Assembly: GCA_019654215.1 (NCBI GenBank)
Contig: BPDI01000024.1
Coordinates: 1-45,210 of the forward strand
Reading direction: 5' to 3'
DNA length: 45,210 nucleotides
Origin: Gammaproteobacteria bacterium
GTDB taxonomy: Bacteria; Pseudomonadota; Gammaproteobacteria; Pseudomonadales; Pseudohongiellaceae
A program made the translations under genes and the position numbers. The notes under the pieces were generated by a model that worked only from the letters and a program-made list of their open reading frames with translations, had not been told where the DNA came from and ran no database searches. Positions 1-10,410 of the stretch are shown here, one piece after another. Every line of letters starts with the position of its first letter. Position 1 is the stretch's first letter.

Positions 1-476
1 GGGGGTTCAAAAAACAATCGTCCACCCGTGCTTGATGCAACTGCTGGCCTAGGAACTGATAGTTTTCTGTTAACTGCAGCCGGTTGTTGGTGGAGGCGTG
101 GAAGTTAATCCGATTGTGTATGCGTTGCTCAGTGATGGATTCGATCGCTACAAGCAATTAGGCAGACAGGAACAGGAACTAATTTCTCGATTGAAGATTC
201 GCAATGAAAATTTTCTGGATAAAAATGGGGCGGGGAAAAGGTTGAGGTAGTTTATCTAGATCCCATGTTTCCGCCTAAATCAATACTGCTCAGCCTAAGA
301 AGGGTATGGCATACGTACAAAATTTAATTGGAAGCGATTGCCAAAGTGAGAAAATGTTCGAAATTGCAAAAAACATGCACAGGAAAGAGTAGTAGTTAAG
401 CGCGCGAAGTCATCTCCAAATATTACAGAAACCCAGGCAGATATTACGTTTAAAGGAGTAGCAGTCGGTTTGATGT

Positions 477-493
<17 letters not shown>
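1..493 (+). CDS. rsmJ: 16S rRNA (guanine1516-N2)-methyltransferase RsmJ, 5'-partial, frameshifted
   Basis: SAM-dependent methyltransferase of the RsmJ/YhiQ family, which modifies G1516 of 16S rRNA. Translating across frames gives VLDATAGLGTDSFLL (SAM-binding motif I), then VEVNPIVYALLSDG, then the family signature VYLDPMFPPK near 247-276, and finally RVVVKR near 385-400 before a short C-terminal tail. The N-terminus lies outside the window. At least three indels separate these blocks (about 85-100, 235-245 and 280-300). The gene converges on dapE and the two 3' ends overlap by roughly 15 bp. The assignment rests on the order of motifs and is confident; the exact stop is less certain because the last codons may be shifted. 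Confidence 0.8.
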
Positions 494-1604
<1,111 letters not shown>

Positions 1605-1612
1605 AGGAATTC

Positions 1613-2654
1613 CTAATTGTGAGCGTGGAGCTCCTCATTGAGACTGACGGCATTCTTTATCGGCACACATTCAACAGCGCCGCTTAAGGAATTGCGGCGG
1701 AATAGCAAGTTTTTGACCTCGCTAATCTCTCTTGCCTTGGGGTTTTAATGAGTTCACCATTGCCATCAAACAAATTTACTTTGGTGCCCGCTGTGACATA
1801 GAGGCCTCCCTTCTACAATGAAAACCATCGGCTAAAGGAAATCCGATTCCAGCGTTGGCGCCAATCAAACAATTTTCACCCACACTGATAATTTCGGTGC
1901 CGCCTCCGGAAAGAGTTCCCATGGTGCTGCTTTCCCCCGCCCAAGTCACTGTTTTCACCGACCATGACTCCCGCCGAAATTCTTCCTTCGATCATTGCTG
2001 CGCCTTCGGTTCCAGCATTGAAGTTAACAAACCCTTCATGCATTACCGTGGTTCCTTCTCCAATGTAAGCGCCGAGTCGAATACGCGCTGTATCCGCAAT
2101 GCGCACACTAGTAGGCACCACATAACTAGTCATCTTGGGAAATTTATCCACTGAATAAACTTCAAATGTTTCTCCATTAACTCTTGCTTGAAGTTGTCTT
2201 TTTGGCAGGTCATCAAGATCGACTGGACCCTGACTGGTCCAGGCGAGATTTTTCAATATACCGAAGATACCATCGAGGTTGAGCTCGTGGGGTACCGTTA
2301 GGCGATGAGATAGCAAATGTAGTTTCAAAAAAGCTTCTGGAATGGAGGAGGGAGGACTGTTCTCTCTAAGAACCGTTATCACCTGAGTCTTTGCACTTCC
2401 GGCAAGCGCCTCCGCAATTTCGCTCTGCTCAGCTTCATTGCTTCAGCAAGGGCAGACGCCAGTGATCTCATTGCATCTGGAGAGGTTTCAATAAATCCGT
2501 TATCACTAATGTCTTGGCACTGCGCTAGCATTTGTTCTGCACAAGTTGTAGAGGGATTTAGAAGCGGTTTAGGATAATAAACTTCAATTATCTCGCCGCT
2601 GCTATTTTTCGACGCAATTCCCAATGCGAGACTATGTAAGTCTGTTACGCTCAT
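1613..2654 (-). CDS. dapD: Tetrahydrodipicolinate N-succinyltransferase DapD, long (Pseudomonas-type) form, frameshifted
   Basis: Succinyl-CoA-dependent transferase acting before DapE in DAP/lysine synthesis. The span is about 345 codons, matching the long form of pseudomonads and not the roughly 274-residue enterobacterial form. N-terminus MSVTDLHSLALGIASKN; the middle contains the left-handed beta-helix hexapeptide region (RIADTARIRLGAYIGEGTTVMHEGF, cut into pieces here), then EGRISAGVMVG and GGGTEIISVGENCLIGANAGIG; the C-terminus reads FRRNSLSGAVECVP in another frame and ends ELHAHN. Indels near 2385-2440, 1940-1960, 1810 and 1735 break the frame. It lies 22 bp downstream of yffB on the same strand and directly upstream of dapE. 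Confidence 0.9.
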
Positions 2655-2676
2655 GGCAGTATTCCAGAAAGTTGCA

Positions 2677-3018
2677 TTAAATTAGGGTAGATAGTTTTTC
2701 GGTATCGAATCCTATCACCCATTGCCCATGGATATCGAGAATCGGGCGCTTGATGATGGAAGGTTGCTCCTCCATGAGGACAACAGCATTACCTCTATTC
2801 AGGCTATTTTTTTGCTCCTCAGGTAGTTTTCTCCAAGTAGTTCCTCGCGTGTTAATTACGTCTTTCAGGTCAAATTGATCCAGAAAGATTTCCGCTAGCT
2901 CTGATGGGCAGCCCAATTTCTTATAGTCATAAAATTCAAATTCTGCCCTTTGATTATCCAGCCACTTCTTGGTTTTTTTGGTCGTGTCACAGTTATTGAT
3001 CCCGAACAAGGTAACCAT
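2677..3018 (-). CDS. yffB: ArsC/Spx-family reductase YffB
   Basis: Small thioredoxin-fold protein of the ArsC/Spx superfamily, intact at 113 aa. It keeps the single N-terminal cysteine in INNCDTTKKTKKWL, the NTRGTTWRKL block (residues about 56-65) and IIKRPILD, all typical of YffB. The family has the arsenate reductase fold but lacks a demonstrated arsenate role; glutathione-dependent thiol reductase activity has been suggested. A TAGGAA ribosome-binding site overlaps the glnD stop, 12 bp upstream, so it is co-transcribed with glnD and followed by dapD. In pseudomonads dapC usually sits between glnD and this gene; it is missing here. Confidence 0.88.
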   Translation of the reverse strand: MVTLFGINNCDTTKKTKKWLDNQRAEFEFYDYKKLGCPSELAEIFLDQFDLKDVINTRGTTWRKLPEEQKNSLNRGNAVVLMEEQPSIIKRPILDIHGQWVIGFDTEKLSTLI

Positions 3019-3030
3019 GGTTAAAGATTC

Positions 3031-5720
3031 CTATGCGACTAAGCGCTCTTCTAATTCGGTTTTAATCTCAGACTGAAGTTTTTCTACCAGAGCTTGCTCT
3101 TCAATGCGCTGACCAGTTTTGTCAGTGATAAAAAACAGATCCTCAACTCGTTCGCCTAAGGTAGCGATACGAGCGTCTTTCAGATTGATGTTATTGCTCG
3201 CCAGTATTTTGCCTACCGATGCTAGTATGCCTGGTTGATCCGGGCAATTTACTTCTAAAGTTGAATAATTTTTCTCCGGCATATTAATAAAAGTCACTTC
3301 GATGGATTTGGCAAAGTACTTTTCTTTACGTGAGCGGCGGAATAGGGTTGGTGCTGCAATTGTGTTGCCTGCATTTAAATGAGTGATCAAAGCATTTTTG
3401 ATTTCTTCGAGTCGTATTGAATTATTTCCTACTGGACGGCCGTTACTTTCAAGTACAGTGAAAGTGTCCAAACAATGGTTGTTGGAAGAAGTAAAAATGC
3501 GCGCACCGTAAATATTCAGGTTTAATTTTTCGAAAGCTGCGGTGCAATTAGCAAATAGGTAGTCCGCGTTGGTGGTATAAATAAATACCTGAGTTGCACC
3601 CTCGTTGTTGGTACTTTCGCTAATGTCCTGGATGAGAATCAAAGGACCATCATCATCGAAGTTAGCGATTCCCTCAGTATGCCAGACATATTGGTGGAAG
3701 ATTCCCGAGAAAGTATTCATCGTCCGCCCGGGCCCAGACATTCTGAATCTGCTTTTCAGTGAGACCTTTTTCTAAAAGTTTTGCTTGTGAAGTTTCTTTT
3801 TTTCAGCGACACGCTCGTCTCGATTAATTGGATTTTCCAACCCTAGTCGAAACGCTCGTTTCGTATTCAGATACAACTGCCTAAGAATGTAGCACGCCAG
3901 CTATTCCACAATTCTGGATTGGTTGCGCATATTCCGCGACAGTCATGGCATAGAGATAATCAAGATGAAGTTTATCGCCCATCTGTTAGCAAAATCCTTG
4001 ATTACTTCTGGGTCATTAGTGTCTTTTTTCTGGGCGGTCATAGACATCAATAAATGCTTATCTACTAACCAAGACACCAGGCTGGCATCAAAACTGCTGA
4101 GTCGATGTCTTTGCAGAAATTGACCGCGTCTATTTTCCTAGTTCGGAATGATCGCCGCCTCTTCCTTTGGCAATGTCATGATAGAGACCAGCAATGAATA
4201 AAAGCTCTATCTTTGGTAAATTTTTGTATATATGGCAGCGACAGGAAAATCTTCTTCTGCCTGCGGCAGGCGAAATTTGCGCATGTTTTCATTACTTGAA
4301 GCGTATGGGCATCAACGGTATAGATGTGAAACAAATCGTGCTGCATCTGTCCCTAATCTGACCAAATTCAGGCAAGTATCGGCCAAGAATTCCGTAGCGC
4401 GCCATACGCCTGAGTTGAACGTCATATGATTTGTGTTTTAAGTAATTCGATAAATAAAGTGACGTTGCGAATATCTTGACGATAATAATCATCGATTAAA
4501 CGGCGGTTATCTCTTAATAAGCGAATAGTCGAAGCGCGGATGCCTTGATGCGAGGGTTTTCTCCCATTAGGACAAAGATTTCATTAAAGCAGAGGGATCT
4601 TTTTCGAAAACTTGCGGATCTACTACTTCAATATAGTCATTGCGAATCTGAAAACGCTCATTATGGGTTTATTTTTTCTCTTTCGCCTTGACGAGTATAA
4701 CTTCGTCTAAGTGTTGCAAAAGCACATCATTCATTTCTCGAGGTTTGCAACTGCGCGATAGTATTGCTTCATTAACTTTTCTACACCAAGACTTTTCTCG
4801 TCGTCTTTGTTTTTAAAAAAGTTTTGCGAGCTCTCGTTGTTATCAAACAGAGCGGTCTTCGCTTCGGCCTTCTAAGTAATGCAAGCCATAGCGAAGTTTC
4901 CACAGAAACTGTTGACCTTTCTAATCATTGCTTCTTCTGATTCTTTGAGAAATCCAGTGTGACCAAGTCTTTAAATGAGTTGGGACTAAAGTGGCGTTTG
5001 CTTACCCAGGCAATAGTTTGGATGTCTCTAAGTCCACCTGGGGAAGTTTTAACATTCGGCTCTAGCGCATAATCCACGTCATGATATTTTTCGTGCCGCT
5101 AATTTGTTCGTTTATTTTTGCCGCACGAATCTTTTTATTGGCCACACTCTTTGTTGTTCGTGGCCGCATACATGAGGCTATGGAGATCTTTCGGTCCGAT
5201 TAACAGTCGTGATTCCATCAGCGCGGTTGCGACTGTGATTCTTTTAGGCTTCCTGCTTCTTTGCGAACTGATCTAACACTGTGTCCTGGTTCGAGGCCGA
5301 TGTCCCACAGCATGGGGAGAAATGCACTGATATAGTCCCTATATTTTTTATCGTCGCGATTTTTTCGGGTTAGTAGAATAGATCGATATCAGAGTGGGGT
5401 AATAATTCCCGCGACCATATCCACCTACGGCAACCAGGCTAATGTTATTTGGTTAGGCCAATTTTGTGCGTTCCATGCCAGGCGCAAACTTCATCAACTA
5501 CCCAGGCGCGACCACGGACGATATTAGTGATGTTTAAATTTTGCTTATAGCGCGAATGTAAAATTTCAGAGGATTCTTGCAGCGCTTTTTTGAGAAGAGG
5601 GATAGGGCTACCGGCTTCATCTACAGCAGCTCTCAATTGTTCTACATTTAGAAGTTCAATATCAGAGAGAAAGTCTGTCGCTATTTCAGCGTCATTGGTT
5701 TCAAATTCGATGTCGCTCAC
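3031..5720 (-). CDS. glnD: Bifunctional [PII] uridylyltransferase/uridylyl-removing enzyme GlnD (heavily frameshifted)
   Basis: Nitrogen-status sensor that uridylylates PII proteins under nitrogen limitation and removes UMP when glutamine is high. The 2,690-bp span fits the family's roughly 890-900 aa. N-terminus at the GTG 5720 ([17 protein letters not shown]), then the nucleotidyltransferase motif [15 protein letters not shown] around 5370-5430 (split by an indel), the HD-domain motif [15 protein letters not shown] around 4140-4185, and two C-terminal ACT domains in the last 236 codons ([19 protein letters not shown] is the second). The central 3750-5440 stretch is broken by many indels. 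The GTG start overlaps the map stop as GTGA. Read as sequencing damage because motifs survive; real decay cannot be excluded from sequence alone. Confidence 0.85.
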
Positions 5721-6489
5721 AGGTCTTCATCTGGGCGTTGAGTTAGTACCTCACAACCAGCGCTGGTTACCGCGAGGGTGTGCTCCCATTGTGCGGATAG
5801 GCGACGGTCTTTAGTCGTTACTGTCCAACCGTCTTTTCGAGACAGTTTAGTATAGCGAGTACCAGCATTAAGCATAGGTTCAATGGTAAATGTCATACCT
5901 TCGACTATCTGAGTGCCAGTATTCGGTTTGCCGTAATGCAGTACTTGAGGCTCTTCGTGAAAAATTCGCCCAATACCATGCCCGCAGTACTCGCGAACTA
6001 TCGAATAGTTATGGGCCTCGCCATGTTGCTGTATGACGTGACCAATATCTCCCAAGGTGATTCCGGGTCGAACGATCTCGATTGCCTTGTAGAGACATTC
6101 CTGGGTAACCCGTATTAGTCGCTTTGCGTGATCGGGGACTTCCCCCACGCAAAACATCTTGCTGGTATCACCATGGAAACCATCTTTTATAACTGTCACA
6201 TCAATATTCATTATGTCGCCGGCTTTAAAAATCTTGCCGTCACTGGGAATACCATGGCAGATGACATGATTTACCGAGGTGCATATGGATTTAGGGAAGC
6301 CGTTGTAATTAAGTGGTGCCGGAATCGCATGTTGGTTCTCTATTATATAGCCATGACAGATTCGGTCGAGCTCGCCAGTACTGACTCCCGGCTGACATGG
6401 GGACCAATCATTTCCAGAACTTCTGCTGCTAATTGACCTGCCACCCGCATTTTGGCAACGTCATCAGAGGTTTTTATGTGGATAGCCAT
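5717..6489 (-). CDS. map: Methionine aminopeptidase type I (one frameshift)
   Basis: Removes the initiator methionine from nascent proteins; essential in most bacteria. Start chosen at ATG 6489, giving MAIHIKTSDDVAKMRVAGQLA, close to the usual N-terminus. One indel near 6375-6395 shifts the frame; afterwards it continues GELDRICHGYIIENQHAIPAPL and is intact to the end. Metal ligands are visible: NIDVTVIKDGFHGDTS (the two Asp), YCGHGIGRIFHEEP (His) and FTIEPML (Glu), with the terminal Glu in WEHTLAVT. About 257 codons, normal for the family. It is divergent from rpsB, the usual map/rpsB arrangement in proteobacteria, and its stop overlaps the glnD start. Confidence 0.93.
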
Positions 6490-6674
6490 GATTTCTGGGA
6501 ACTTCGACACTAAGCAGTGTCTCTCTAGTAACTTGCTAAAGCCTGCTATTTTAAAGCAGGAAAGCGCGAGAATACAGATGGTTGTCGCAGCTAAGGGCTA
6601 CTAAATATCAGTAGTTCCAGACTTTCGGGGCATATTCCCGGCGAGTGTGATGGGTTTCGGAAAGGCACGGATTA

Positions 6675-6694
6675 TGGTATAAAGCGGCGCGCTC
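6675..6694 (+). promoter_or_regulatory. Putative rpsB promoter, extended -10 with GC discriminator
   Basis: TGGTATAAA at 6675-6683 is an extended -10 element (TG-N-TATAAA). It is followed directly by GCGGCGCGC, a GC-rich discriminator of the kind associated with stringent control of ribosomal genes. The expected -35 position (about 6655-6660, TTTCGG) is weak, consistent with an extended -10 promoter. Transcription would begin near 6690 and leave a leader of about 170 nt. Confidence 0.6.
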
Positions 6695-6806
6695 TGGAGG
6701 GTAGCTTTTAGTTCTTCCTGCAAAAGTGCAAATTTTATATTTTTAATGTCGCACATACACCGTCACATGCGGTCTGGGTGCCCCTGCAATGAATTATATT
6801 GATTGC

Positions 6807-6844
6807 TCGGGTTGATCCATGGGGTGTATGGAGGCCTAACCCGA
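6807..6844 (+). promoter_or_regulatory. Structured rpsB leader hairpin, candidate S2 autoregulatory site
   Basis: An outer 7-bp stem TCGGGTT (6807-6813) / AACCCGA (6838-6844) encloses an inner 5-bp stem TCCAT (6816-6820) / ATGGA (6828-6832) with loop GGGGTGT. The structure ends just before the GAAGGAT ribosome-binding site. In E. coli S2 is known to repress rpsB-tsf through the rpsB leader; assigning that role here is inference from position and folding. Confidence 0.5.
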
Positions 6845-6859
6845 ATTGAAGGATACAAA

Positions 6860-7989
6860 ATGACGTAAGCATGAAAGAAATGCTCCGTGCAGGAGTACAT
6901 TTCGGACACCAGTGTCGTTACTGGAATCCAAAAATGGAGCCATACATCTTTGGCTCACGCAACAAAATCCACATTATCAACCTTGAGTATACGGTACCTG
7001 CGTTTAATTCTGCGCTGGAAGAAGTCGCTGATCTTGCTGAAAAGAAAAAGAAAATTCTTTTTGTTGGTACGAAAAGAGCGGCTGCAAAAATCGTACGCGA
7101 ACAGGCAGAACGAGCCGGTATGCCTTACGTCAATCATCGCTGGTTGGGTGGGATGCTTACCAACTACAAAACGATTCGTGGATCAATTAAGCGACTAAAA
7201 GAACTCGAAATTCAGGAACAGGACGGTACTTTTAGTCGTCTTACTAAGAAAGAAGCGCTGATGCTGAAACGTGCTAAGGGAAAAAACTTGAGCGCAGCAT
7301 TGGTGGGATTAAGGACATGGGTGGTCTTCCCGATGTGATTTTCGTAATCGATGTTGATCATGAACGAATCGCTGTTACTGAAGCTAACAACCTCAAGATT
7401 CCTGTTATTGGTGTGGTGGACACCAATAGTGATCCTGAAGGTGTGAATTTCGTTATTCCTGGCAACGACGATGCTATTAGAGCGATTCAGCTCTACGCGA
7501 CTTCTGTTGCTGATGCTTGCCTTGAAGGACGCGCAAGAAGTGGTCCTGATGGCAAAAATGAATTCATCGAAATAGATAGTGAAGAATCAACTGAACCGGC
7601 TGCTGCGGAGGAAGCTGAAGTGGTGACCGAAGAAGTAGAACTGGCCGCAGAAGAAACATCTGAAGAAGCTCTAGCAGCAACCAAAGAAGCTGTAGAGAAA
7701 GAATCAGCAGTACCAGCACCAGCAGAAGAAGACGAGAGTATAGTAGAAGCCGAAGCACTTGAACCTGAAGAGGCTCCTGCAGAAGAAATTAAAGCTGAGG
7801 TGGCTCCTGTTAAGAAGAAAGCACCAGTCAAGAAGAAAGCACCAGCCCAAAAAGAAAGCACCAGCCAAGAAGAAAGCACCAGCCAAGAAGAAAGCTCCAG
7901 CCAAGAAGAAAGCTCCGGCAAAGGAAAAAGCACCAGCTAAGAAGAAAGCGCCTACTAAGAAAAAAGCGCCAGCCAAGAAGAAGGCTTAA
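6860..7989 (+). CDS. rpsB: 30S ribosomal protein S2 with long acidic and KKKAPA-repeat C-terminal extension (frameshifted)
   Basis: S2 assembles late on the 30S subunit and helps recruit S1. Start placed at ATG 6860, 8 bp after GAAGGAT, to give [18 protein letters not shown] once a missing base near 6865 is restored. The S2 core follows ([36 protein letters not shown], then [21 protein letters not shown] after an indel near 7280-7290). The core ends about residue 240. A tail of roughly 130 aa follows: first a Glu/Ala-rich acidic stretch (about 7560-7810), then about nine KKKAPA repeats, with one extra C near 7848 shifting the frame, ending at TAA 7987. E. coli S2 has 241 aa, so the tail is unusual. 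Its coupling to tsf is as in other bacteria. Confidence 0.93.
7812..7986 (+). repeat. 18-bp tandem repeat encoding KKKAPA in the rpsB tail
   Basis: Nine full 18-bp units plus a 12-bp partial unit, consensus aagaagaaagcaccagcc, encode KKKAPA with V, T and one KEK variant. One extra C after the second unit breaks the periodicity. The last units use more diverged codons (gct, gcg, cct), which suggests the repeat is old enough to have drifted and is not an assembly stutter. Confidence 0.9.
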
Positions 7990-8054
7990 AGCTTGCTGAC
8001 CTAAGCTCTTAAATGCCGAATAAGTTCTAGTTTTAATACTAGATTGGGGACAGT

Positions 8055-8077
8055 AAGGGGGCGTGAAGCCCCTTTTT
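8055..8077 (+). terminator. Terminator or attenuator between rpsB and tsf
   Basis: GGGGC (8058-8062) pairs with GCCCC (8068-8072) around loop GTGAA; flanking AAG/TTT pairs extend the stem and a T5 tract (8073-8077) follows. It sits in the 143-bp rpsB-tsf gap. In E. coli partial termination between rpsB and tsf adjusts the ratio of the two products, so readthrough is expected here. Confidence 0.75.
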
Positions 8078-8132
8078 CAAATAAATACAGCAACGAAGTT
8101 AGCGACTTGGTAAAAAGAAACGAGGCAAAACA

Positions 8133-9008
8133 ATGGCAATTATTACTGCGAGTATGGTTAAAGAATTACGTGAGCGTACTGGCCTGGGAATGATGGATTG
8201 TAAAAAGGCGCTTGGCGAAGCAGATGGCGATATGGAAAAAGCTATCGAAGATTTGCGTAAAGCTAGTGGCTTGAAAGCTGCTAAGAAAGCAAGCCGGGTT
8301 GCTGCTGAAGGTGTGGTAAAGACGAAGATTGCTGAAGATGGAAATTTTGGTGTGGTTATCGAAGTAAACAGCGAAACTGATTTTGTGGCGCGCGATGACA
8401 GCTTTCTCGCTTTCGCGCAACAAGCTCTAGAATCAGCATTTTCAGACAGTGATGCCGACGTAACTAATTTATTGGACGCGGGTCTTGAAGGTCCGCGTCA
8501 GGCATTGGTACAAAAAATCGGCGAGAATATAAATCTGCGTCGTGTTGCTCGCTTGCGCTTTGACGATGCCAATCAGGGTATCGTCGAAAGCTATGTGCAT
8601 AGCAACAATAAGATTGCCGTATTAATTTCACTACAAGGTGGCGATGAAGCACTCGCTAGAGATATTGCCATGCATATTGCTGCAGTGAATCCTATGGTGG
8701 TTCGGCCTGAAGATGTTCCTGAAGACGTATTAACCAAAGAGTCTGAAATTTATTCTGCCCAGGCACGTGATAGTGGTAAGCCGGAAGAGATAGTCGAAAA
8801 GATGATCAGTGGTAGATTACGCAAGTATGTTGCCGAGGTAAGTTTGCTGGAGCAGCCGTTTGTTAAAGATCCTGACATTAAAGTGGTTGAGTTGCTCGAG
8901 GAAGCTGGTGCCGACATCGTGCAATTCGTCCGCTATGAAGTAGGCGAAGGTATCGAGAAAGAGGAAGAAGATTTTGCAGCGGAAGTTGCTGCCCAGCTAA
9001 GCGGATAA
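8133..9008 (+). CDS. tsf: Elongation factor Ts
   Basis: Nucleotide-exchange factor that regenerates EF-Tu-GTP. Intact at 291 aa, close to the 283 aa of E. coli. The N-terminal UBA-like domain reads ASMVKELRERTGLGMMDCKKAL, followed by the signature EVNSETDFVARDDSF (residues about 74-88) and the dimerisation core MHIAAVNP. An acidic C-terminus (EGIEKEEEDFAAEVAAQLSG) ends the protein. It lies 143 bp after rpsB beyond an attenuator and 15 bp before pyrH, giving the common rpsB-tsf-pyrH-frr order. Start supported by AACGAGG upstream. Confidence 0.97.
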   Translation: MAIITASMVKELRERTGLGMMDCKKALGEADGDMEKAIEDLRKASGLKAAKKASRVAAEGVVKTKIAEDGNFGVVIEVNSETDFVARDDSFLAFAQQALESAFSDSDADVTNLLDAGLEGPRQALVQKIGENINLRRVARLRFDDANQGIVESYVHSNNKIAVLISLQGGDEALARDIAMHIAAVNPMVVRPEDVPEDVLTKESEIYSAQARDSGKPEEIVEKMISGRLRKYVAEVSLLEQPFVKDPDIKVVELLEEAGADIVQFVRYEVGEGIEKEEEDFAAEVAAQLSG

Positions 9009-9023
9009 AACGAACGAGCACAT

Positions 9024-9743
9024 ATGCCCAAGATTGAACCTAAATACAATCGGATACTGCTGAAACTCAGTGGTGAGGCGCTTACAGGAGAGGCTGATTA
9101 TGGTATCGATCCTAAAGTGCTAGATCGAATGGCGGTTGAGGTTGGTCAATTGGTTGGGCTGGGAGTGCAGGTTGGGCTGGTTATCGGCGGTGGCAACTTA
9201 TTTCGCGGTGCATTGTTGCATGCCGCCGGCATGGAGCGAGTTACTGGCGATCATATGGGTATGTTGGCCACCGTGATGAATGCATTAGCAATGCGCGATG
9301 CTCTTGAGCGAGCGAATATTCCTACCCGGGTAATGTCTGCCATTCAGATGAGCGGAGTAGTGGAGCATTACGATCGCAGAACTGCAATCCGCCATCTCAA
9401 TGCTGGCGACGTGGTCATTTTTTCTGCCGGGACCGGCAATCCTTTTTTTACCACGGATTCAGCAGCTTGTTTGCGTGGGATCGAGATAGATGCAGATCTT
9501 ATTCTTAAAGCCACCAAGGTTGATGGTGTCTATTCTGCTGACCCAGAGACTGATGCTGACGCCGAAAAGTTTGATAGGCTCACCTATGACGAAGTGTTGG
9601 ATAAGAAGTTGGAGGTAATGGATCTAACGGCAATCTGCCTGAGTCGTGATCATCAAATTCCGATTAAAGTATTTAACATGACTCGTCCTGGCGCCTTGCT
9701 CGACAATATTATGGGCAAACCCGACGGTACTCTGATTGAATAA
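9024..9743 (+). CDS. pyrH: UMP kinase
   Basis: Phosphorylates UMP to UDP in pyrimidine nucleotide synthesis; hexameric amino-acid-kinase-fold enzyme. Intact at 239 aa. The N-terminal phosphate-binding stretch [22 protein letters not shown] and the [13 protein letters not shown] loop are all present, followed by [12 protein letters not shown] near residue 170. It is 15 bp downstream of tsf and 40 bp upstream of frr; spacing suggests one transcript. Nothing unusual seen. Confidence 0.97.
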   Translation: MPKIEPKYNRILLKLSGEALTGEADYGIDPKVLDRMAVEVGQLVGLGVQVGLVIGGGNLFRGALLHAAGMERVTGDHMGMLATVMNALAMRDALERANIPTRVMSAIQMSGVVEHYDRRTAIRHLNAGDVVIFSAGTGNPFFTTDSAACLRGIEIDADLILKATKVDGVYSADPETDADAEKFDRLTYDEVLDKKLEVMDLTAICLSRDHQIPIKVFNMTRPGALLDNIMGKPDGTLIE

Positions 9744-9783
9744 AGTACTGCTTTGAGAGAAGGCTTAGGAAAAGGAAATGACC

Positions 9784-10341
9784 ATGATCAACGAAATTAC
9801 TAAAGGTGCAGAAGAAAGAATGCAGAAAAGCGTAGTGTCACTCGAAGAAGCCTTTAAGAAAATTCGTACTGGCAGGGCTCACCCAAGTATCTTAGATAGT
9901 GTTCTTGTTTCCTATTATGGCGCTGATACTCCGCTCAGTCAGCTGGCGAATGTGAACGTCGAAGAAAGTCGCTCGTTAGTAATCTCACCCTGGGAGAAAA
10001 ATCTAATAGGCGAGATCGAAAAAGCGATTCTGAAATCAGACCTTGGTTTGAATCCTTCCAACAACGGCGACACTATTCGGGTGCCAATGCCTCCACTAAC
10101 TGAAGAAACTCGCCGTGAATACACCAAGCAGGCGAAAAACGAAGTTGAGAACGCGCGAGTAGCGATTCGTAATATTCGTCGAGATGCCAATTCGGATTTT
10201 AAAGAATTAGAAAAAGAAAAAGAGATCAGTGAAGACGAACAGCGAAGAGCAGAAGAGCATGTGCAAAAACTTACGGACAAGTATATAGCGGCCGTTGAAT
10301 CTGCTTACCAGATCAAAGAAGGCGATTTACTTTCATTTTAG
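9784..10341 (+). CDS. frr: Ribosome recycling factor
   Basis: Works with EF-G to split post-termination ribosomes. Start chosen at ATG 9784 (MINEITKGAEERM, 185 aa), not ATG 9778, because the AGGAAAAGGA ribosome-binding site at 9767-9776 is correctly spaced for 9784 and abuts 9778, and 185 aa equals the E. coli length. Family blocks KIRTGRAHPSILD, SDLGLNPSNNGDTIRVP, PLTEETRREY and VAIRNIRRDAN are all intact. It ends in the operon with uppS 69 bp downstream. Confidence 0.97.
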   Translation: MINEITKGAEERMQKSVVSLEEAFKKIRTGRAHPSILDSVLVSYYGADTPLSQLANVNVEESRSLVISPWEKNLIGEIEKAILKSDLGLNPSNNGDTIRVPMPPLTEETRREYTKQAKNEVENARVAIRNIRRDANSDFKELEKEKEISEDEQRRAEEHVQKLTDKYIAAVESAYQIKEGDLLSF

Positions 10342-10410
10342 TTTTTAAGAAAACTAGAGCAAAGGAATCTCGTGCTAATCAGGTAGTCGATGTAACTGAA
10401 CCAAATAAAT

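Larger units (their letters stand above)
6490..6859. promoter_or_regulatory. map-rpsB divergent intergenic region
   Basis: This 370-bp stretch holds no credible gene. It must contain the leftward promoter of map and the rightward promoter and leader of rpsB; the latter two are described separately. A small inverted repeat CCTGCT/AGCAGG lies at 6542-6560 and has no assigned role. Confidence 0.7.

Noticed and set aside
3031..5720. glnD as a pseudogene
   Set aside because: The nucleotidyltransferase, HD and ACT motifs are all preserved across frames and neighbouring essential genes show the same indel pattern.
6542..6560. CCTGCT/AGCAGG inverted repeat as a terminator
   Set aside because: No T run follows on either strand and it lies in a divergent promoter region where no transcript should end.
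7840..7860. Programmed frameshift in the rpsB tail
   Set aside because: The extra C breaks an otherwise exact 18-bp repeat and two other frame breaks occur in the same gene, so an ordinary sequencing error is simpler.
7493..7976. Long leftward frames opposite the rpsB tail with hydrophobic AGAFFL or SSWLVL repeats
   Set aside because: They are the antisense reading of the KKKAPA-coding and Glu/Ala-coding repeats, have no ribosome-binding site and simply mirror the codon periodicity of rpsB.
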